Source of the DNA: Candidatus Aegiribacteria sp.
GTDB lineage: Bacteria; Fermentibacterota; Fermentibacteria; Fermentibacterales; JCC-6
DNA length: 49,086 bases
Direction: 5' to 3'
Assembly (NCBI GenBank): GCA_030638185.1
Contig: DAOWFD010000382.1
Span: 1 to 49,086, forward strand
A program made the translations under genes and the position numbers. Shown piece after piece: positions 15,245 to 25,069 of this stretch (the first letter of the stretch is position 1; each line of letters opens with the position of its first letter). The notes beneath the pieces are model-generated. The model did not search any database and was not told the origin of the DNA. It saw nothing but the letters and a program-made list of their open reading frames with translations.

Positions 15245-17227
15245 CTACGAAAACATAACCTGGTTCGATCCCATTGATATGTACTGGTCAATAATCTCTT
15301 CAGGTGTGGTTGTTTTCAGAACAGAAAGGATGGCTTTGCTTATCCGCGGGTCAAACTGAGTCCCACTGTTCTTTTCTATTTCACTTATCGCGAAATCAAT
15401 ACTGAGTGAGTCTCTATAAATCCGATCTGATGTCATGGCATCGAAACAGTCAGCGACAGCGAGCATCCTGGCATGGAAAGGTATATCTTCTCCTGAAAGC
15501 CCGGCCGGATAACCCTTTCCGTCGAATCTTTCGTGATGGTACCTGACCGCGTCTATGAAACTTGCGAATGCGGTAACGGGCCTGAGGATATTGTAACCTA
15601 CCTCCGGATGAGTCATGATGACACTGTACTCCTCCCGCGTAAGGGAACCTTCCTTGTTCAATATTGCTTCAGGTATGCCTATCTTACCTATATCATGAAG
15701 AAGGGCGGCGTTATTCAGCAGAGAGATTTCTCTGGAAGGAAGTCTCATTCGCGCGGCGATACTGGAGACATATGCCGCTACGTTCCTGGAGTGGTCGTGA
15801 GTATAGGGGTCCTTAGCGTCTACTGCGCTGGCCAGAGCCGAGATGGCCTGGATGTAGTTTCTCTCGCTTGTTTCAAACAGGTAGGCATTACTCACAGCCG
15901 CAGCAGCGTGCCTTATGAGGATGGGAATGTATGATGGAACTCTGCTGGATATCTTCTCCTTAGGCCAACTTGCAAGTGCTATCATTCCCCTGAACGAACC
16001 GAATTCGCCAAGATCCAGAATATCTACAACAGGTGGACTCTGCCAGTCGGCGGCCCTTGCGCTGGCGAAAGAATCCCTGATTCCACTGTCGAGGAAAAGC
16101 TTAACGTCGTTGCTGTCCTGTGTTTTCTCAAGAAAAGTGCGGAAATCCGTCCCAAGAACATCTTCGGGAATATCGGATCTTACCAGCATGTAACTGAGAG
16201 GTATCATATCCTTACCGCTGAGGAAAATTCCGAAAAGGTCAAATGCAACCATGGATTTTAACCCCAGGCTTATGGAGGAAAGAACATGGCTTGTATCGAG
16301 GAAAGAGGAAAATTCCGCGGCGAGCATGTTAACCTTCTCGAGATTATCGGCCTGCTCTCTGAGATTGGAAGCCATCCCGTAGGTCGTAAGCTGATTACCC
16401 GCCTGAGCGGAAAACAGTCCCATGAGTTTAAGATCGCGCGAGGTGAAGGACGCTGGATAATGTGATCTCGTGACCAGGCATACTCCGAGGTTGCCCTCCG
16501 GACTGGGAATTGGAACAGCCATCAGGGAAAATATTCCAGTGTTCTCGGGAAAAGGGTGTTCCGAGCCTTCACCTGCAAGATAACCCCCTTCGCTTCGCAG
16601 GGCCACTTTACTTGTAGACTCCCAGACTTCTTCGTTCAGAAGCTCTTCATTTCCAGATCCTGTCTTTCTCAGAAGAGAAAGTCCTCCGGGCTCTTCCGCC
16701 AGGTATATCCTCGCAGAATCTCCCCTGAAAGTCTTTTTCAGGCTGATGACCAGATTATCCAGATATGACTGAAGGGACTGTTTGGAGATGTTGATATTAA
16801 CGGTTAGATCGTAAAGGTCTTTCAGTTCAGGTGAAGGGAGAACTGAAAGCTGTTTTCCTCGTACTTCAAGGGCTCTGTCAACCGTCTGGTTGAGTTCCAC
16901 CATCTTGAAGGGCTTCGTAATAAAGTCAAAAGCTCCTCTCTTAATAGCATCCTTCGCTAAATCGATTGAGCCATGTCCGGTAATAAGGATTACGAAAGTG
17001 TCAGGGTACTCATCTCTTACCTTTGATGCAAGATCAAGACCATCGATATCAGGCATCATTATATCGCTGAGTATCAAGCTGAAGGATGTCTTTTTAAGGA
17101 TTTCCAGGGCCTTCGCACCATTCTCAGCTTCTTCGACGAAGAAATTCTGGAGTTCAAGAACTTCCCGGCAAAAGGTTCTTACCCTCTCATCATCATCCAC
17201 TACCAGGATCCTGGCCTTCGCAGTCAT
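15245..17227 (-). CDS. Response regulator with GAF-like domains and HD-GYP phosphodiesterase
   Basis: 660 aa. Receiver domain at residues 1-125 with acidic DDD at 11-13, phosphoacceptor Asp55 (ILSDIMMPDIDG) and KP near 105. Residues about 140-450 look like two GAF-type sensory domains. The HD-GYP domain covers about 461-635, with HDIGKIGIPEAIL at 511-523, HPEVGYNIL, and the full HHERFDGKGYP at 564-574. An active c-di-GMP phosphodiesterase is expected. The start ATG directly abuts the stop of the upstream sigma-54 regulator (TGAATG), so the two are co-translated. No sensor kinase gene is adjacent. A short non-coding gap of 87 nt separates it from eno. Confidence 0.93.
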   Translation of the reverse strand: MTAKARILVVDDDERVRTFCREVLELQNFFVEEAENGAKALEILKKTSFSLILSDIMMPDIDGLDLASKVRDEYPDTFVILITGHGSIDLAKDAIKRGAFDFITKPFKMVELNQTVDRALEVRGKQLSVLPSPELKDLYDLTVNINISKQSLQSYLDNLVISLKKTFRGDSARIYLAEEPGGLSLLRKTGSGNEELLNEEVWESTSKVALRSEGGYLAGEGSEHPFPENTGIFSLMAVPIPSPEGNLGVCLVTRSHYPASFTSRDLKLMGLFSAQAGNQLTTYGMASNLREQADNLEKVNMLAAEFSSFLDTSHVLSSISLGLKSMVAFDLFGIFLSGKDMIPLSYMLVRSDIPEDVLGTDFRTFLEKTQDSNDVKLFLDSGIRDSFASARAADWQSPPVVDILDLGEFGSFRGMIALASWPKEKISSRVPSYIPILIRHAAAAVSNAYLFETSERNYIQAISALASAVDAKDPYTHDHSRNVAAYVSSIAARMRLPSREISLLNNAALLHDIGKIGIPEAILNKEGSLTREEYSVIMTHPEVGYNILRPVTAFASFIDAVRYHHERFDGKGYPAGLSGEDIPFHARMLAVADCFDAMTSDRIYRDSLSIDFAISEIEKNSGTQFDPRISKAILSVLKTTTPEEIIDQYISMGSNQVMFS

Positions 17228-18601
17228 TCACTTCCTGCCTGTATCTTTTGCTATTCCGAGACTGTTTATCCGAGCAAGAAGGGTGGTCCTTTTAAGGCCG
17301 AGCAGCCTGGCTGCAAGTGTTCTATTCCCTTTGCTCTGCTTCAGTGTATTAATGATATAGTGCTTCTCAATGTTTTCCAATAGGGAATCAAGTTGGATTC
17401 CATCACTGGAGGGATGGATATCCGGCAGATTGCCATGTGAGGGCAGCATTTTTCCGGGAAGATCCTTCGGCAGTATTACATTGTTCTCACACAGAACCCA
17501 GGCCCGCTCCATGATGTTTTCCAGTTCCCTGACGTTTCCCGGCCAGTGATATGAAAGAAGAATTGAGACTGAACTGGAACTCAGAACGCATGAATCTTGC
17601 TTCTCAGAGCCCGTCAGTCTTGAAAGAAAATGCTCTGTAAGAGGAAGAATATCGTCGGTTCTATGTCTGAGAGGAGGTACGTGAACCTCAATGACATTGA
17701 GTCTGTAGTAAAGGTCTTCCCTGAACTCGTTCTTACTCATTGCCTCCTCGAGGTTAATATTGGTGGCAGTGATAAGTCGGACATCTGTGGTTTGAACATC
17801 AGAACTCCCGACGGGCGAAAATTCCCCGTCCTGAAGAACCCTGAGGAGCTTGACCTGCATAGCAGGGCTCATGTTTCCCACCTCATCCAGGAAAAGCGTT
17901 CCCCCGTCGGCAACATGAAACCGTCCGTGGGTTGTGGCTGTTGCGCCTGTGAAAGCTCCCTTGACATGACCGAACAATTCACTTTCAAGAAGCCCCTCCG
18001 GGATGGCACCTGAATTAACCGATATGAACGGCTGAGTGGATCTCAGGGAATTGTTGTGAATAGCCCGCGCTATCAGCTCCTTGCCGGTTCCACTCTCTCC
18101 GGTAACAAGGATGGTGCTGTCCGTCTTCGCAATTTTGTTTACCAGCTCCATCAACTGTTCCATGAGATGGCTTCTGTATACTATCTTCCGGAATCTTCTA
18201 CCCCTGATCGGACTGAATGATGCATGAATGGCATTGTTTACTGCAGCCAGTACTGTCCCCGTGGTGAAAGGCTTTGGTATGTAATCCATAGCTCCCAGCC
18301 TCAGCGCCGTCTTGGTACTCTCGATGGTAGCAAAACCGGTGATCACTATTACGGGAAGAAAAGGGTACTTCTTTCCCGTTATTTCAAGAATCTCAAGCCC
18401 GGAAATATCGGGCAGCCTTATATCGGTTATCAGAAGATCATAGCCGTTATCTTTTCTGAGCTTGCGAAGTCCTTCTTTTCCACACTCCGCTGTGTCGCAA
18501 AGGTATCCGGAAAGTTCAAGTGTTTCCTTTAGAAAAGATGTAATATGCTCTTCATCATCGATTACCAGTATTCTATTTTTCTTCGTATTATTGTTATTCA
18601 T
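17228..18601 (-). CDS. NtrC-family sigma-54 response regulator
   Basis: 457 aa with the three-domain NtrC layout. Receiver at residues 1-125 (DDE at 15-17, Asp60 in LLITDIRLPDISG, KP in DYIPKPF). AAA+ domain at about 145-375 with Walker A GESGTGKE, the sigma-54 contact loop GAFTGA, Walker B GGTLFLDEVGN, and WPGNVRELEN. Fis-type helix-turn-helix at the C-terminus (KGNRTLAARLLGLKRTTLLARI). All catalytic and phosphorylation residues look intact. It is the first gene of a two-gene unit with the HD-GYP regulator. Divergent from the M23 lipoprotein gene across about 65 nt. Its targets cannot be read from the window. Confidence 0.95.
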   Translation of the reverse strand: MNNNNTKKNRILVIDDEEHITSFLKETLELSGYLCDTAECGKEGLRKLRKDNGYDLLITDIRLPDISGLEILEITGKKYPFLPVIVITGFATIESTKTALRLGAMDYIPKPFTTGTVLAAVNNAIHASFSPIRGRRFRKIVYRSHLMEQLMELVNKIAKTDSTILVTGESGTGKELIARAIHNNSLRSTQPFISVNSGAIPEGLLESELFGHVKGAFTGATATTHGRFHVADGGTLFLDEVGNMSPAMQVKLLRVLQDGEFSPVGSSDVQTTDVRLITATNINLEEAMSKNEFREDLYYRLNVIEVHVPPLRHRTDDILPLTEHFLSRLTGSEKQDSCVLSSSSVSILLSYHWPGNVRELENIMERAWVLCENNVILPKDLPGKMLPSHGNLPDIHPSSDGIQLDSLLENIEKHYIINTLKQSKGNRTLAARLLGLKRTTLLARINSLGIAKDTGRK

Positions 18602-18666
18602 ATTGTTTATATAGTAACATTATTCTGATGGATGTCAATATTTTGACGAATAAGAGGGAATTCCAT

Positions 18667-19731
18667 TTGAGAATTCTGACTGCATCGATACTGCTTCTCT
18701 CCGTTTCCTTCGTGATATCCTGCGGAGGAGAACCGGAAGAGGGAGAAATAGTGATTCGGGCGGAGGACATCGTTCCAGACGATTCTCTGCTGACCGCTGA
18801 TACCCTTTTGCTTGAAGATACCGTAGTATCTTCTTGTCTCGATACGCTGTCGAAACCTGATTCGGTGGCAACTCTGATTCCGGACGTTCCTGCTTCGGAC
18901 AGTATCCTGGCGATCGAGCCTGATCCGGCTGAATGTCCCTGGGAAAGAATCGCTCTGCAGATCAACGGTTCCATATATGCAAGCCTGGTTGATAGAGTTC
19001 CAGAACCGGATGTTCTGGGAGCACATATAGTCAGGTGTATGTGGTGGGATTCCGATCCCTGGAACGGAATGAATGCCGGAGATTCGCTCTACGTTCTTTT
19101 AGGGGAGACAGGACGGGAGAACCAGGTTATTGCTCTGAGATATGTACCAAGTGAAGGAACTTCGAACAGCTCCTTTTCGGTTTACAGTTTCAGAATGACC
19201 GGAGATAATTACCCTTCTCACTACTACTCCGATGGAACGGAAGTGATGAAAATGCTTAACTACATGCCAATAACAATCTTCGAAGAAATGACAGGGCCAT
19301 ACGGCGAACCCAGGGATAACCATTATCATTCCGGTGTTGATTACAAAGCTCCCGAAGGAACTCCCGTCCGTACCTGTAGAGGTGGTTCGGTAACCAGGCT
19401 GAACTGGAATCTTGATTATAACGGTAACTGTATTGAGATTGGAATCGGCGGTGGATACAGCGAAATATTCCTCCATCTGCAGGGAGTCGCTGAGGGAATC
19501 CGCGAGGGATCGATACTGGAAAAAGGCGACATAATCGGATATGTTGGCAGCACCGGGGTTACATCAACAGCGCCGCACATTCATTATCAGATAAATGATG
19601 AAAACGGAAACCCTATCGACCCCTACCTGTTCTACAGTTCTCACAGGCGACATCTGGCCCCGGAGGATATGGTTGAATTCAGTGCCTTCAGGGACCGTTG
19701 CGATCTATGGCTGAAAATGATCCCCGAATAA
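18667..19731 (+). CDS. M23-family (LytM-like) peptidase lipoprotein
   Basis: 354 aa from TTG 18667, which has GAGGGA with a 7-nt spacer. An upstream ATG at 18628 lacks a ribosome site and would extend the signal region. The lipobox reads VISC with Cys19. A Ser/Asp-rich linker follows to about residue 90, then a beta-rich region. The M23 domain covers about residues 215-325: HYHSGVDYKAPEGTPV supplies the first His and Asp, SEIFLHLQG the catalytic-loop His, and STAPHIHYQI the last zinc ligand. GYVGSTGVTS is the conserved glycine strand. Probably a periplasmic endopeptidase on peptidoglycan cross-links, or a regulator of one. Confidence 0.9.
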   Translation: MRILTASILLLSVSFVISCGGEPEEGEIVIRAEDIVPDDSLLTADTLLLEDTVVSSCLDTLSKPDSVATLIPDVPASDSILAIEPDPAECPWERIALQINGSIYASLVDRVPEPDVLGAHIVRCMWWDSDPWNGMNAGDSLYVLLGETGRENQVIALRYVPSEGTSNSSFSVYSFRMTGDNYPSHYYSDGTEVMKMLNYMPITIFEEMTGPYGEPRDNHYHSGVDYKAPEGTPVRTCRGGSVTRLNWNLDYNGNCIEIGIGGGYSEIFLHLQGVAEGIREGSILEKGDIIGYVGSTGVTSTAPHIHYQINDENGNPIDPYLFYSSHRRHLAPEDMVEFSAFRDRCDLWLKMIPE

Positions 19732-19880
19732 TGAAGCGGAACGGTACATACAATCCGTTTGGAAGGTATTCCGGACTCCCTTATACTTCCTCATATACGG
19801 GCGAAAGTATATTATACCTGTTACACCAACTGGAAGCATAAGTTACCTGCCGGGCGGAAACTCCCGAATTCTGGAGAAAA

Positions 19881-21584
19881 ATGGCAACAATTCTTGGTAT
19901 TAACTGTTACAAACACGATGCGGCAGCTGTTCTCCTTCTTGACGGGGAGCTTGTGGCAGCGGCAGACGAGGAAAGATTCAGGAGGATCAAGCACTATCCG
20001 GGGTACCCTGAAAAGGCCGTTGAATACGTTATGAAGGAAGCTTCAATAAGACCTGAGCGTATCGATCATATAGCTTTCTACATGCTTCCCGGTCTTGTAA
20101 TGAGGGAAAATATCTCCTACAGCCGGCATTACCTCCTTAAAAAGGGAGGGATTTACTTTCTTCTCTCACAGTTGAACGGTGCCCGGAGGATGCGGAACAT
20201 AGGCGGAACTGTCCGTTCCCACCTCGGGGCAGGGCTTGCGGCACCTGTCAGTTTCGTAGAGCATCACATGGCACATGCTGATGCAGCTGTTTTCTTCTCG
20301 GGATTTGATAACACCGCCGTTTTGACTATGGATGGTGTAGGAGAGAGAAATACAAGCCTTCTGGCCAGTTACGGAAAAAACGAATTCAGGATCCACTCAT
20401 TATCAAGGTTCCCTAACTCCCCGGGGATCTATTACAGCGCTGTCACCAGGCACCTTGGATTCATTCCGGATAATGACGAATACAAGATAATGGGACTATC
20501 CGGCTACGGTGAACCGGAGTTTCTCGATATTTTCCGGAAAATCATCAGCAGCACCCATGGCAGAATAACGGTGAATACCCGGCTGCTTGATATTCACAGG
20601 GGAGTGCATGAATCGTACTTCTCACAGGAGGTACAGAAGGTAATAGGTTCCCCCCGGAAACCAGGATCTGATATTACCGATGTACATATGAATGTAGCCT
20701 GTTCCGCCCAGAGGGCTCTGGAGGAGACAGGGCTTTCATTGGCCCGTTACCTGAGGGATATCTCGGGAATGGACAGACTGGTGATTTCCGGAGGAGTCGG
20801 GCTTAACTGCGTAATGAACGGTCTTTTAGAAAGAGAAGCCGGTTACCTCGAAGTCTACCCCTTTCCGGCATCCCATGATGCGGGGACATCTGCAGGGGCA
20901 GCTTTGCAGGTTCACAGGAAATTCTACCCCGAAATCCCTTTTGTAAAGCCGGAGAGTATGTATCTGGGCCCTTCATATACGGAAGAGGAGATACTGAGTG
21001 TACTGAGGGTGGCCAGGCTGTCATGGGAAAGGCCGGATGACCTTGCGGATAAGACTGCTGAGCTGATAGAACATGGCAAGATCGTAGCGCTGTTTAACGG
21101 TAGAATGGAGTTCGGACCGAGGGCTCTTGGGAACAGGTCAATTCTTGCAGATCCAAGAAGGCATGACATGAAGGATATTGTGAACAGTATGGTTAAGCAC
21201 AGGGAACCCTTCAGACCCTTCTGCCCCAGTTGCCTTGAAGAACATTCCGGAGAGTATTTTGATGGCTGCGGGATTGCTCCTTACATGATTAAGACCTATC
21301 CCGTATTTCCTGAAAAGATGCGGGAAATTCCATCAGTCACCCATGTAGATGGAACAGCGAGAGTCCAGACTGTTTCCCGGGAAACTAATCCGTTCTATTA
21401 CGATGTAATAAACTCATTCTACAGGAGAACAAAAGTACCTGTGATTCTTAACACATCATTCAACATCAAAGGTGAGCCTATCGTCGCGACACCGGTTGAT
21501 GCTGTAAGATGTTTCTACGGGACAGGTATAGATGCCCTGGTCATGCCTCCGTTTCTTCTACTCAAGAAACCTTCGGAAGAGTGA
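19881..21584 (+). CDS. NodU/CmcH-family carbamoyltransferase
   Basis: 567 aa, typical length. The N-terminal Kae1-like domain begins ILGINCYKHDAAAVLL, followed by ADEERFRRIKHYPGYP. VEHHMAHADAAVFFSG and LTMDGVGE mark the ATP/metal site. YKIMGLSGYGEP is conserved. The C-terminal part has GRMEFGPRALGNRSILADPR and KHREPFRPFCPS. These enzymes transfer a carbamoyl group from carbamoyl phosphate to a hydroxyl on a sugar or natural product. The acceptor cannot be inferred. ATG 19881 is preceded by CTGGAG. No sugar-nucleotide or antibiotic cluster surrounds it; the neighbours are an M23 peptidase and a sigma-54 activator. Confidence 0.92.
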   Translation: MATILGINCYKHDAAAVLLLDGELVAAADEERFRRIKHYPGYPEKAVEYVMKEASIRPERIDHIAFYMLPGLVMRENISYSRHYLLKKGGIYFLLSQLNGARRMRNIGGTVRSHLGAGLAAPVSFVEHHMAHADAAVFFSGFDNTAVLTMDGVGERNTSLLASYGKNEFRIHSLSRFPNSPGIYYSAVTRHLGFIPDNDEYKIMGLSGYGEPEFLDIFRKIISSTHGRITVNTRLLDIHRGVHESYFSQEVQKVIGSPRKPGSDITDVHMNVACSAQRALEETGLSLARYLRDISGMDRLVISGGVGLNCVMNGLLEREAGYLEVYPFPASHDAGTSAGAALQVHRKFYPEIPFVKPESMYLGPSYTEEEILSVLRVARLSWERPDDLADKTAELIEHGKIVALFNGRMEFGPRALGNRSILADPRRHDMKDIVNSMVKHREPFRPFCPSCLEEHSGEYFDGCGIAPYMIKTYPVFPEKMREIPSVTHVDGTARVQTVSRETNPFYYDVINSFYRRTKVPVILNTSFNIKGEPIVATPVDAVRCFYGTGIDALVMPPFLLLKKPSEE

Positions 21585-21619
21585 TGCTCTAAGCTCTTCA
21601 TGATAGAAAGGGAATAATA

Positions 21620-22969
21620 TTGATTACCGCTCTCGGAAGAGGCACTGTTCTTATTGCCGATGAGGATTCGGAAAGAGCTCAGAGTCTTAAGAACAGAGTG
21701 TCCTCCATGGGTTACAGCGCCAGTATCCAGTCAACTGCCAGGAAGACCCTGCGGAAGATAAGATCTCGGTCGGTGAATGCTGTCATTATTTCCGCCAGTA
21801 TAGGTGACATGCATATTTCCGGTTTTCTTGAAACCCTGCGCAAAGCGAACCTTGCAACAGGAATAGTCATCTATGGGAAGAACATAAGTGCCGAGGATGC
21901 CGTCAGCTGGATGAAATCCGGGGCAGTGGATATTATCCTTCACATCGAAGGCGAACAGACCCTGAAAGCGGCAATTCAAAGGGCGTTCTCATTTTCCATA
22001 AAATCCATCGAAAGCAGGGCATCTTCCGAATCAGCAGGGAGAGAAGACATTCCACCTCTTCTTTACAGAAGCCGCGTTATGGGTGATGTGGTAAGAAAAG
22101 CCACCAGGGTTGCTCCGGTGAAGGTTACTGTGCTTATAACCGGGGAGAGCGGAACGGGCAAGGATGTTCTTGCGAAACATATACACGCCCTCAGCGGGAG
22201 AACGGGAGATTTTGTTGCCCTCAACTGTTCCGCTATACCCGAGACTCTTCTTGAAGACGAACTCTTCGGGCATGAAAGGGGAGCCTATACCGGAGCGGAT
22301 AGATCAAGGGAAGGAAAGTTCGAGGCTGCCACCCGCGGTACTCTGCTTCTGGACGAAATAGGGGAGATTCCTCCGGATGTACAGGTAAAACTGCTCCGTA
22401 TCCTTGAAGAGAATGTCGTAACCAGGCTTGGAAGTAATCAGCCCAGACCGGTTGATGTAAGGCTTATAGCGGCAACCAACAGTGACCTTAAGGCGGCCGT
22501 CAGGAAGGGTACATTTCGGGGAGATCTCTATTATCGGTTAAAGGTGATAGAAATTCACCTTCCACCTCTTCGGTCCAGGAAAGGGGATATCCCCATGCTT
22601 GCCATGTCATTCCTGAGAGAGGCTGCGGAGAAGCATAACCTTCCTCTGCCGGAGATTACCTCAGAAGCACTTGAACGCCTTGCGGTATTCAGCTGGCCCG
22701 GCAACGTTCGCCAGTTGCGAAACCTTATGGAAAGTCTTCTGATTATATCCGGAAGTGTGATAGATACAGGAGATCTGCCTTCGGAGATAGCGGATCTGCC
22801 TTCCGGGGAGACGCTTGAGTTGCATACGGAGCTGCCGGTATCACTTGAAGAGCTGGAAAGACTGGCTATAAAAAAGACCCTTGAGATCACCGGGGGGAAC
22901 AGAACCAGGGCGGCGGAGCTTCTGGGTATAGGACGCAGAACTCTACAGCGTAAGCTCAAGGAGATGTAA
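21620..22969 (+). CDS. Sigma-54 activator with a degenerate receiver domain
   Basis: 449 aa from TTG 21620, with AAAGGGA 6 nt upstream. Residues 1-130 have the receiver fold pattern and keep the DED acidic patch at 14-16. The phosphoacceptor position is Ser60 in IISASIGDMHISG, and the usual lysine-proline near residue 105 is absent. Phosphorylation control in the normal way is therefore unlikely. The AAA+ domain (about 155-390) is intact, with GESGTGKDVLAKHIH, GAYTGA (the Tyr variant of GAFTGA), GTLLLDEIGEIP and WPGNVRQLRN. The Fis-type helix-turn-helix is at the end (GGNRTRAAELLGIGRRTLQRKL). It lies between the carbamoyltransferase and hflK, both in the same direction. Confidence 0.93.
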   Translation: MITALGRGTVLIADEDSERAQSLKNRVSSMGYSASIQSTARKTLRKIRSRSVNAVIISASIGDMHISGFLETLRKANLATGIVIYGKNISAEDAVSWMKSGAVDIILHIEGEQTLKAAIQRAFSFSIKSIESRASSESAGREDIPPLLYRSRVMGDVVRKATRVAPVKVTVLITGESGTGKDVLAKHIHALSGRTGDFVALNCSAIPETLLEDELFGHERGAYTGADRSREGKFEAATRGTLLLDEIGEIPPDVQVKLLRILEENVVTRLGSNQPRPVDVRLIAATNSDLKAAVRKGTFRGDLYYRLKVIEIHLPPLRSRKGDIPMLAMSFLREAAEKHNLPLPEITSEALERLAVFSWPGNVRQLRNLMESLLIISGSVIDTGDLPSEIADLPSGETLELHTELPVSLEELERLAIKKTLEITGGNRTRAAELLGIGRRTLQRKLKEM

Positions 22970-23011
22970 CAGATCAGTCAATTGAACTGAAAATGCAATT
23001 TGGAGGTTTTA

Positions 23012-23974
23012 ATGAAAGTAATAAGAACCGGGACGCTGACTTCCCGTCACTACAAGTGGGGGGCACTCGTACTTGTTGTGTTTCTCTGGATCATTCTGGG
23101 CGGTCCCTTCTATATAGTCGGCCCCGAGGAGGAGGGTGTAGTACTCACTTTCGGCAGGTACACCGCTACTACTCCACCGGGGTTTCACTTCAAGTGGCCG
23201 TGGCCCGTACAGACGGTTTACAAGCCGCCTGTGAACATTGTTCAGAGGATAGAAATAGGCTTCAGAACCATTTCGAGTAATCCTCCGAGCTACATCAGCT
23301 TCACCAACGACAAGGACATGCTGGCTGAGGCGCAGATGCTCACCGGAGACGAGAATATCATCGACTGCGCGATAACAGTTCAGTTCAGAGTCGGCAGCGC
23401 TACGGATTACCTTTTCAATGTCCGTGACCCGGAGGGTACCCTCAGGGATATCGCCGAAGCCAGCGCACGGCTTGTTGTAGGAGACAATGCGATAGATGCC
23501 GTACTTACTACCGGAAAACTGGAAATCCAGAACCGAATAATGGATATGGTTCAGAAAATTTCGGATGAGTACAATATGGGGGTTAACATCATCGCCGTTC
23601 AACTGATGGATGTTCAGCCTCCGCTGCCGGTCTCGGCTGCTTTCAAAGACGTTGCCACCGCAAGGGAGGATATGCAGGCCTATATAAACGAGGCTGAAAG
23701 TTACAGGAATCAGCGGATTCCCCAGGCTCTGGCGGATTCTGTGTCAATGGTAAACGCCGCGATGGGTTACAGTGCAGGCAGAGTCAACAGCGCGATCGGA
23801 GAGGCATTCAGGTTCACCGCGGTCGCTGAGGAATACAGGAAAAGTCCTTACGTAACGGCGACAAGGCTTCATCTCGAAACCCTTACAGCCCTGCTAGATG
23901 CAGCAACGATAACCGTAGTTGATGAATCCGCAGGTGCGCTGACCCATTACAACCTTGTTGGAGGTGGCCAATGA
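23012..23974 (+). CDS. hflK: HflK-like SPFH-domain membrane protein
   Basis: 320 aa from ATG 23012, which has GGAGG with a 5-nt spacer. A TTG at 23000 in the same frame overlaps that ribosome site. A short cytoplasmic lead and one membrane helix (WGALVLVVFLWIILGG) precede the SPFH/band-7 domain. This begins YIVGPEEEGVVLTFGRYT, then PGFHFKWPWPVQTVYKP, as in HflK. The C-terminal part is helical (EAESYRNQRIPQAL). HflK and HflC form a large membrane cage that modulates FtsH proteolysis. The stop overlaps the hflC ATG by 4 nt. The cytoplasmic N-terminus is much shorter than in the E. coli protein, which is common in other phyla. Confidence 0.9.
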   Translation: MKVIRTGTLTSRHYKWGALVLVVFLWIILGGPFYIVGPEEEGVVLTFGRYTATTPPGFHFKWPWPVQTVYKPPVNIVQRIEIGFRTISSNPPSYISFTNDKDMLAEAQMLTGDENIIDCAITVQFRVGSATDYLFNVRDPEGTLRDIAEASARLVVGDNAIDAVLTTGKLEIQNRIMDMVQKISDEYNMGVNIIAVQLMDVQPPLPVSAAFKDVATAREDMQAYINEAESYRNQRIPQALADSVSMVNAAMGYSAGRVNSAIGEAFRFTAVAEEYRKSPYVTATRLHLETLTALLDAATITVVDESAGALTHYNLVGGGQ

Positions 23975-25059
23975 GACGCCTGAAACACATGCTTTACGGC
24001 ATAGCGGCACTTTTCCTTCTTTTGGTTGTGCTTGGGGCTTTCTTCACCATAAATGAAATGGAACAGGCGGTAATACTCCAGCTGGGAAATCCCATCCGCG
24101 TGATAGTAGGCGATAGAACACCCGAGCAGATGGCTGATCTTCAGGCATGGATAGATGCCAATACTCCGGGTGTCGCGTTGAGCCAGGGAGCCGGGCTTTA
24201 CTTCAAGATTCCCTTCCTTCAGCAGGTGGAGATATTCGATGACAGAATTCTCGAATACGACGATCCCCCCGCTGATGTTGTCACAAGGGACAAGAAACAC
24301 ATACAGGTCGACTGTTACGCCAGATGGCGGATAGAGAATCCTCTTCTGTTCCTCAGGAGGGTAAGGACCGAGAACGGGGCGCTGTCCAGGCTGGATGATA
24401 TAATCTATTCTATGATCAGGCAGGAACTTGGAAACAGCAATCTCATCCAGATAGTCAGAAGTACAAACACCCCCATCGGTCTGGGAGATTACGTAAGGCT
24501 TGTCAGCAATGTCACCTATGCAGATACACTGGAGGACATTGAGATAGATGAACAGGGAGAGATCCGCGAAACGATAAAACTGATCAGAATGGTACCATCC
24601 CAGGGGAGAATAGCCATACTGGAGAGAGTAACGTCGACATGCAGACAGATGGCGGAAGACTACGGTATCTATATCGTGGATGTCCGCATCAAGCGGGCGG
24701 ACCTTCCGGAGGAGAACCAGGCTGCCGTCTTCACCAGGATGCAGGCGGAGAGGAACAGGATCTCCAACCGGTACAGGGCGGAGGGCAGAATGATGTCCGA
24801 AGTCATAGTAGCTAACACCGATCTGCAGGTTGATTCCATAACTGCCATGGCGAACATGTCCGCACTCACTATAAGGGGAATAGCTGACAGTACTGCCGCG
24901 GCAATTTATGCTGAATCATTCAACAGCTATCCCGATTTCTACAGTTTTATTAGATCCCTGGAGGCGCTTGAAACCGTCATGGGAGAGTCAAGCAATATAA
25001 TCGTAGGAACGGAAGGGATTTTCGAGTACATCGTTTCGGAACCTGGGAAGTTCTTGTAG
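23971..25059 (+). CDS. hflC: HflC-like SPFH-domain membrane protein
   Basis: 362 aa starting 4 nt inside the end of hflK (ATGA). A membrane helix at about residues 8-25 is followed by NEMEQAVILQLGNPIRVI, the HflC-type start of the SPFH domain, and GLYFKIPFLQQVEIFDDRILEYD. DKKHIQVDCYARWRI and YGIYIVDVRIKRADLP are further family segments, the last being strongly HflC-like. A roughly 30-residue insert after the first strand (around DRTPEQMADLQAW) is present, as in several non-proteobacterial HflC proteins. The partner of HflK in the FtsH-associated complex. No ftsH is in the window. Confidence 0.92.
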   Translation: MRRLKHMLYGIAALFLLLVVLGAFFTINEMEQAVILQLGNPIRVIVGDRTPEQMADLQAWIDANTPGVALSQGAGLYFKIPFLQQVEIFDDRILEYDDPPADVVTRDKKHIQVDCYARWRIENPLLFLRRVRTENGALSRLDDIIYSMIRQELGNSNLIQIVRSTNTPIGLGDYVRLVSNVTYADTLEDIEIDEQGEIRETIKLIRMVPSQGRIAILERVTSTCRQMAEDYGIYIVDVRIKRADLPEENQAAVFTRMQAERNRISNRYRAEGRMMSEVIVANTDLQVDSITAMANMSALTIRGIADSTAAAIYAESFNSYPDFYSFIRSLEALETVMGESSNIIVGTEGIFEYIVSEPGKFL

Positions 25060-25069
25060 GAGAGACGGA

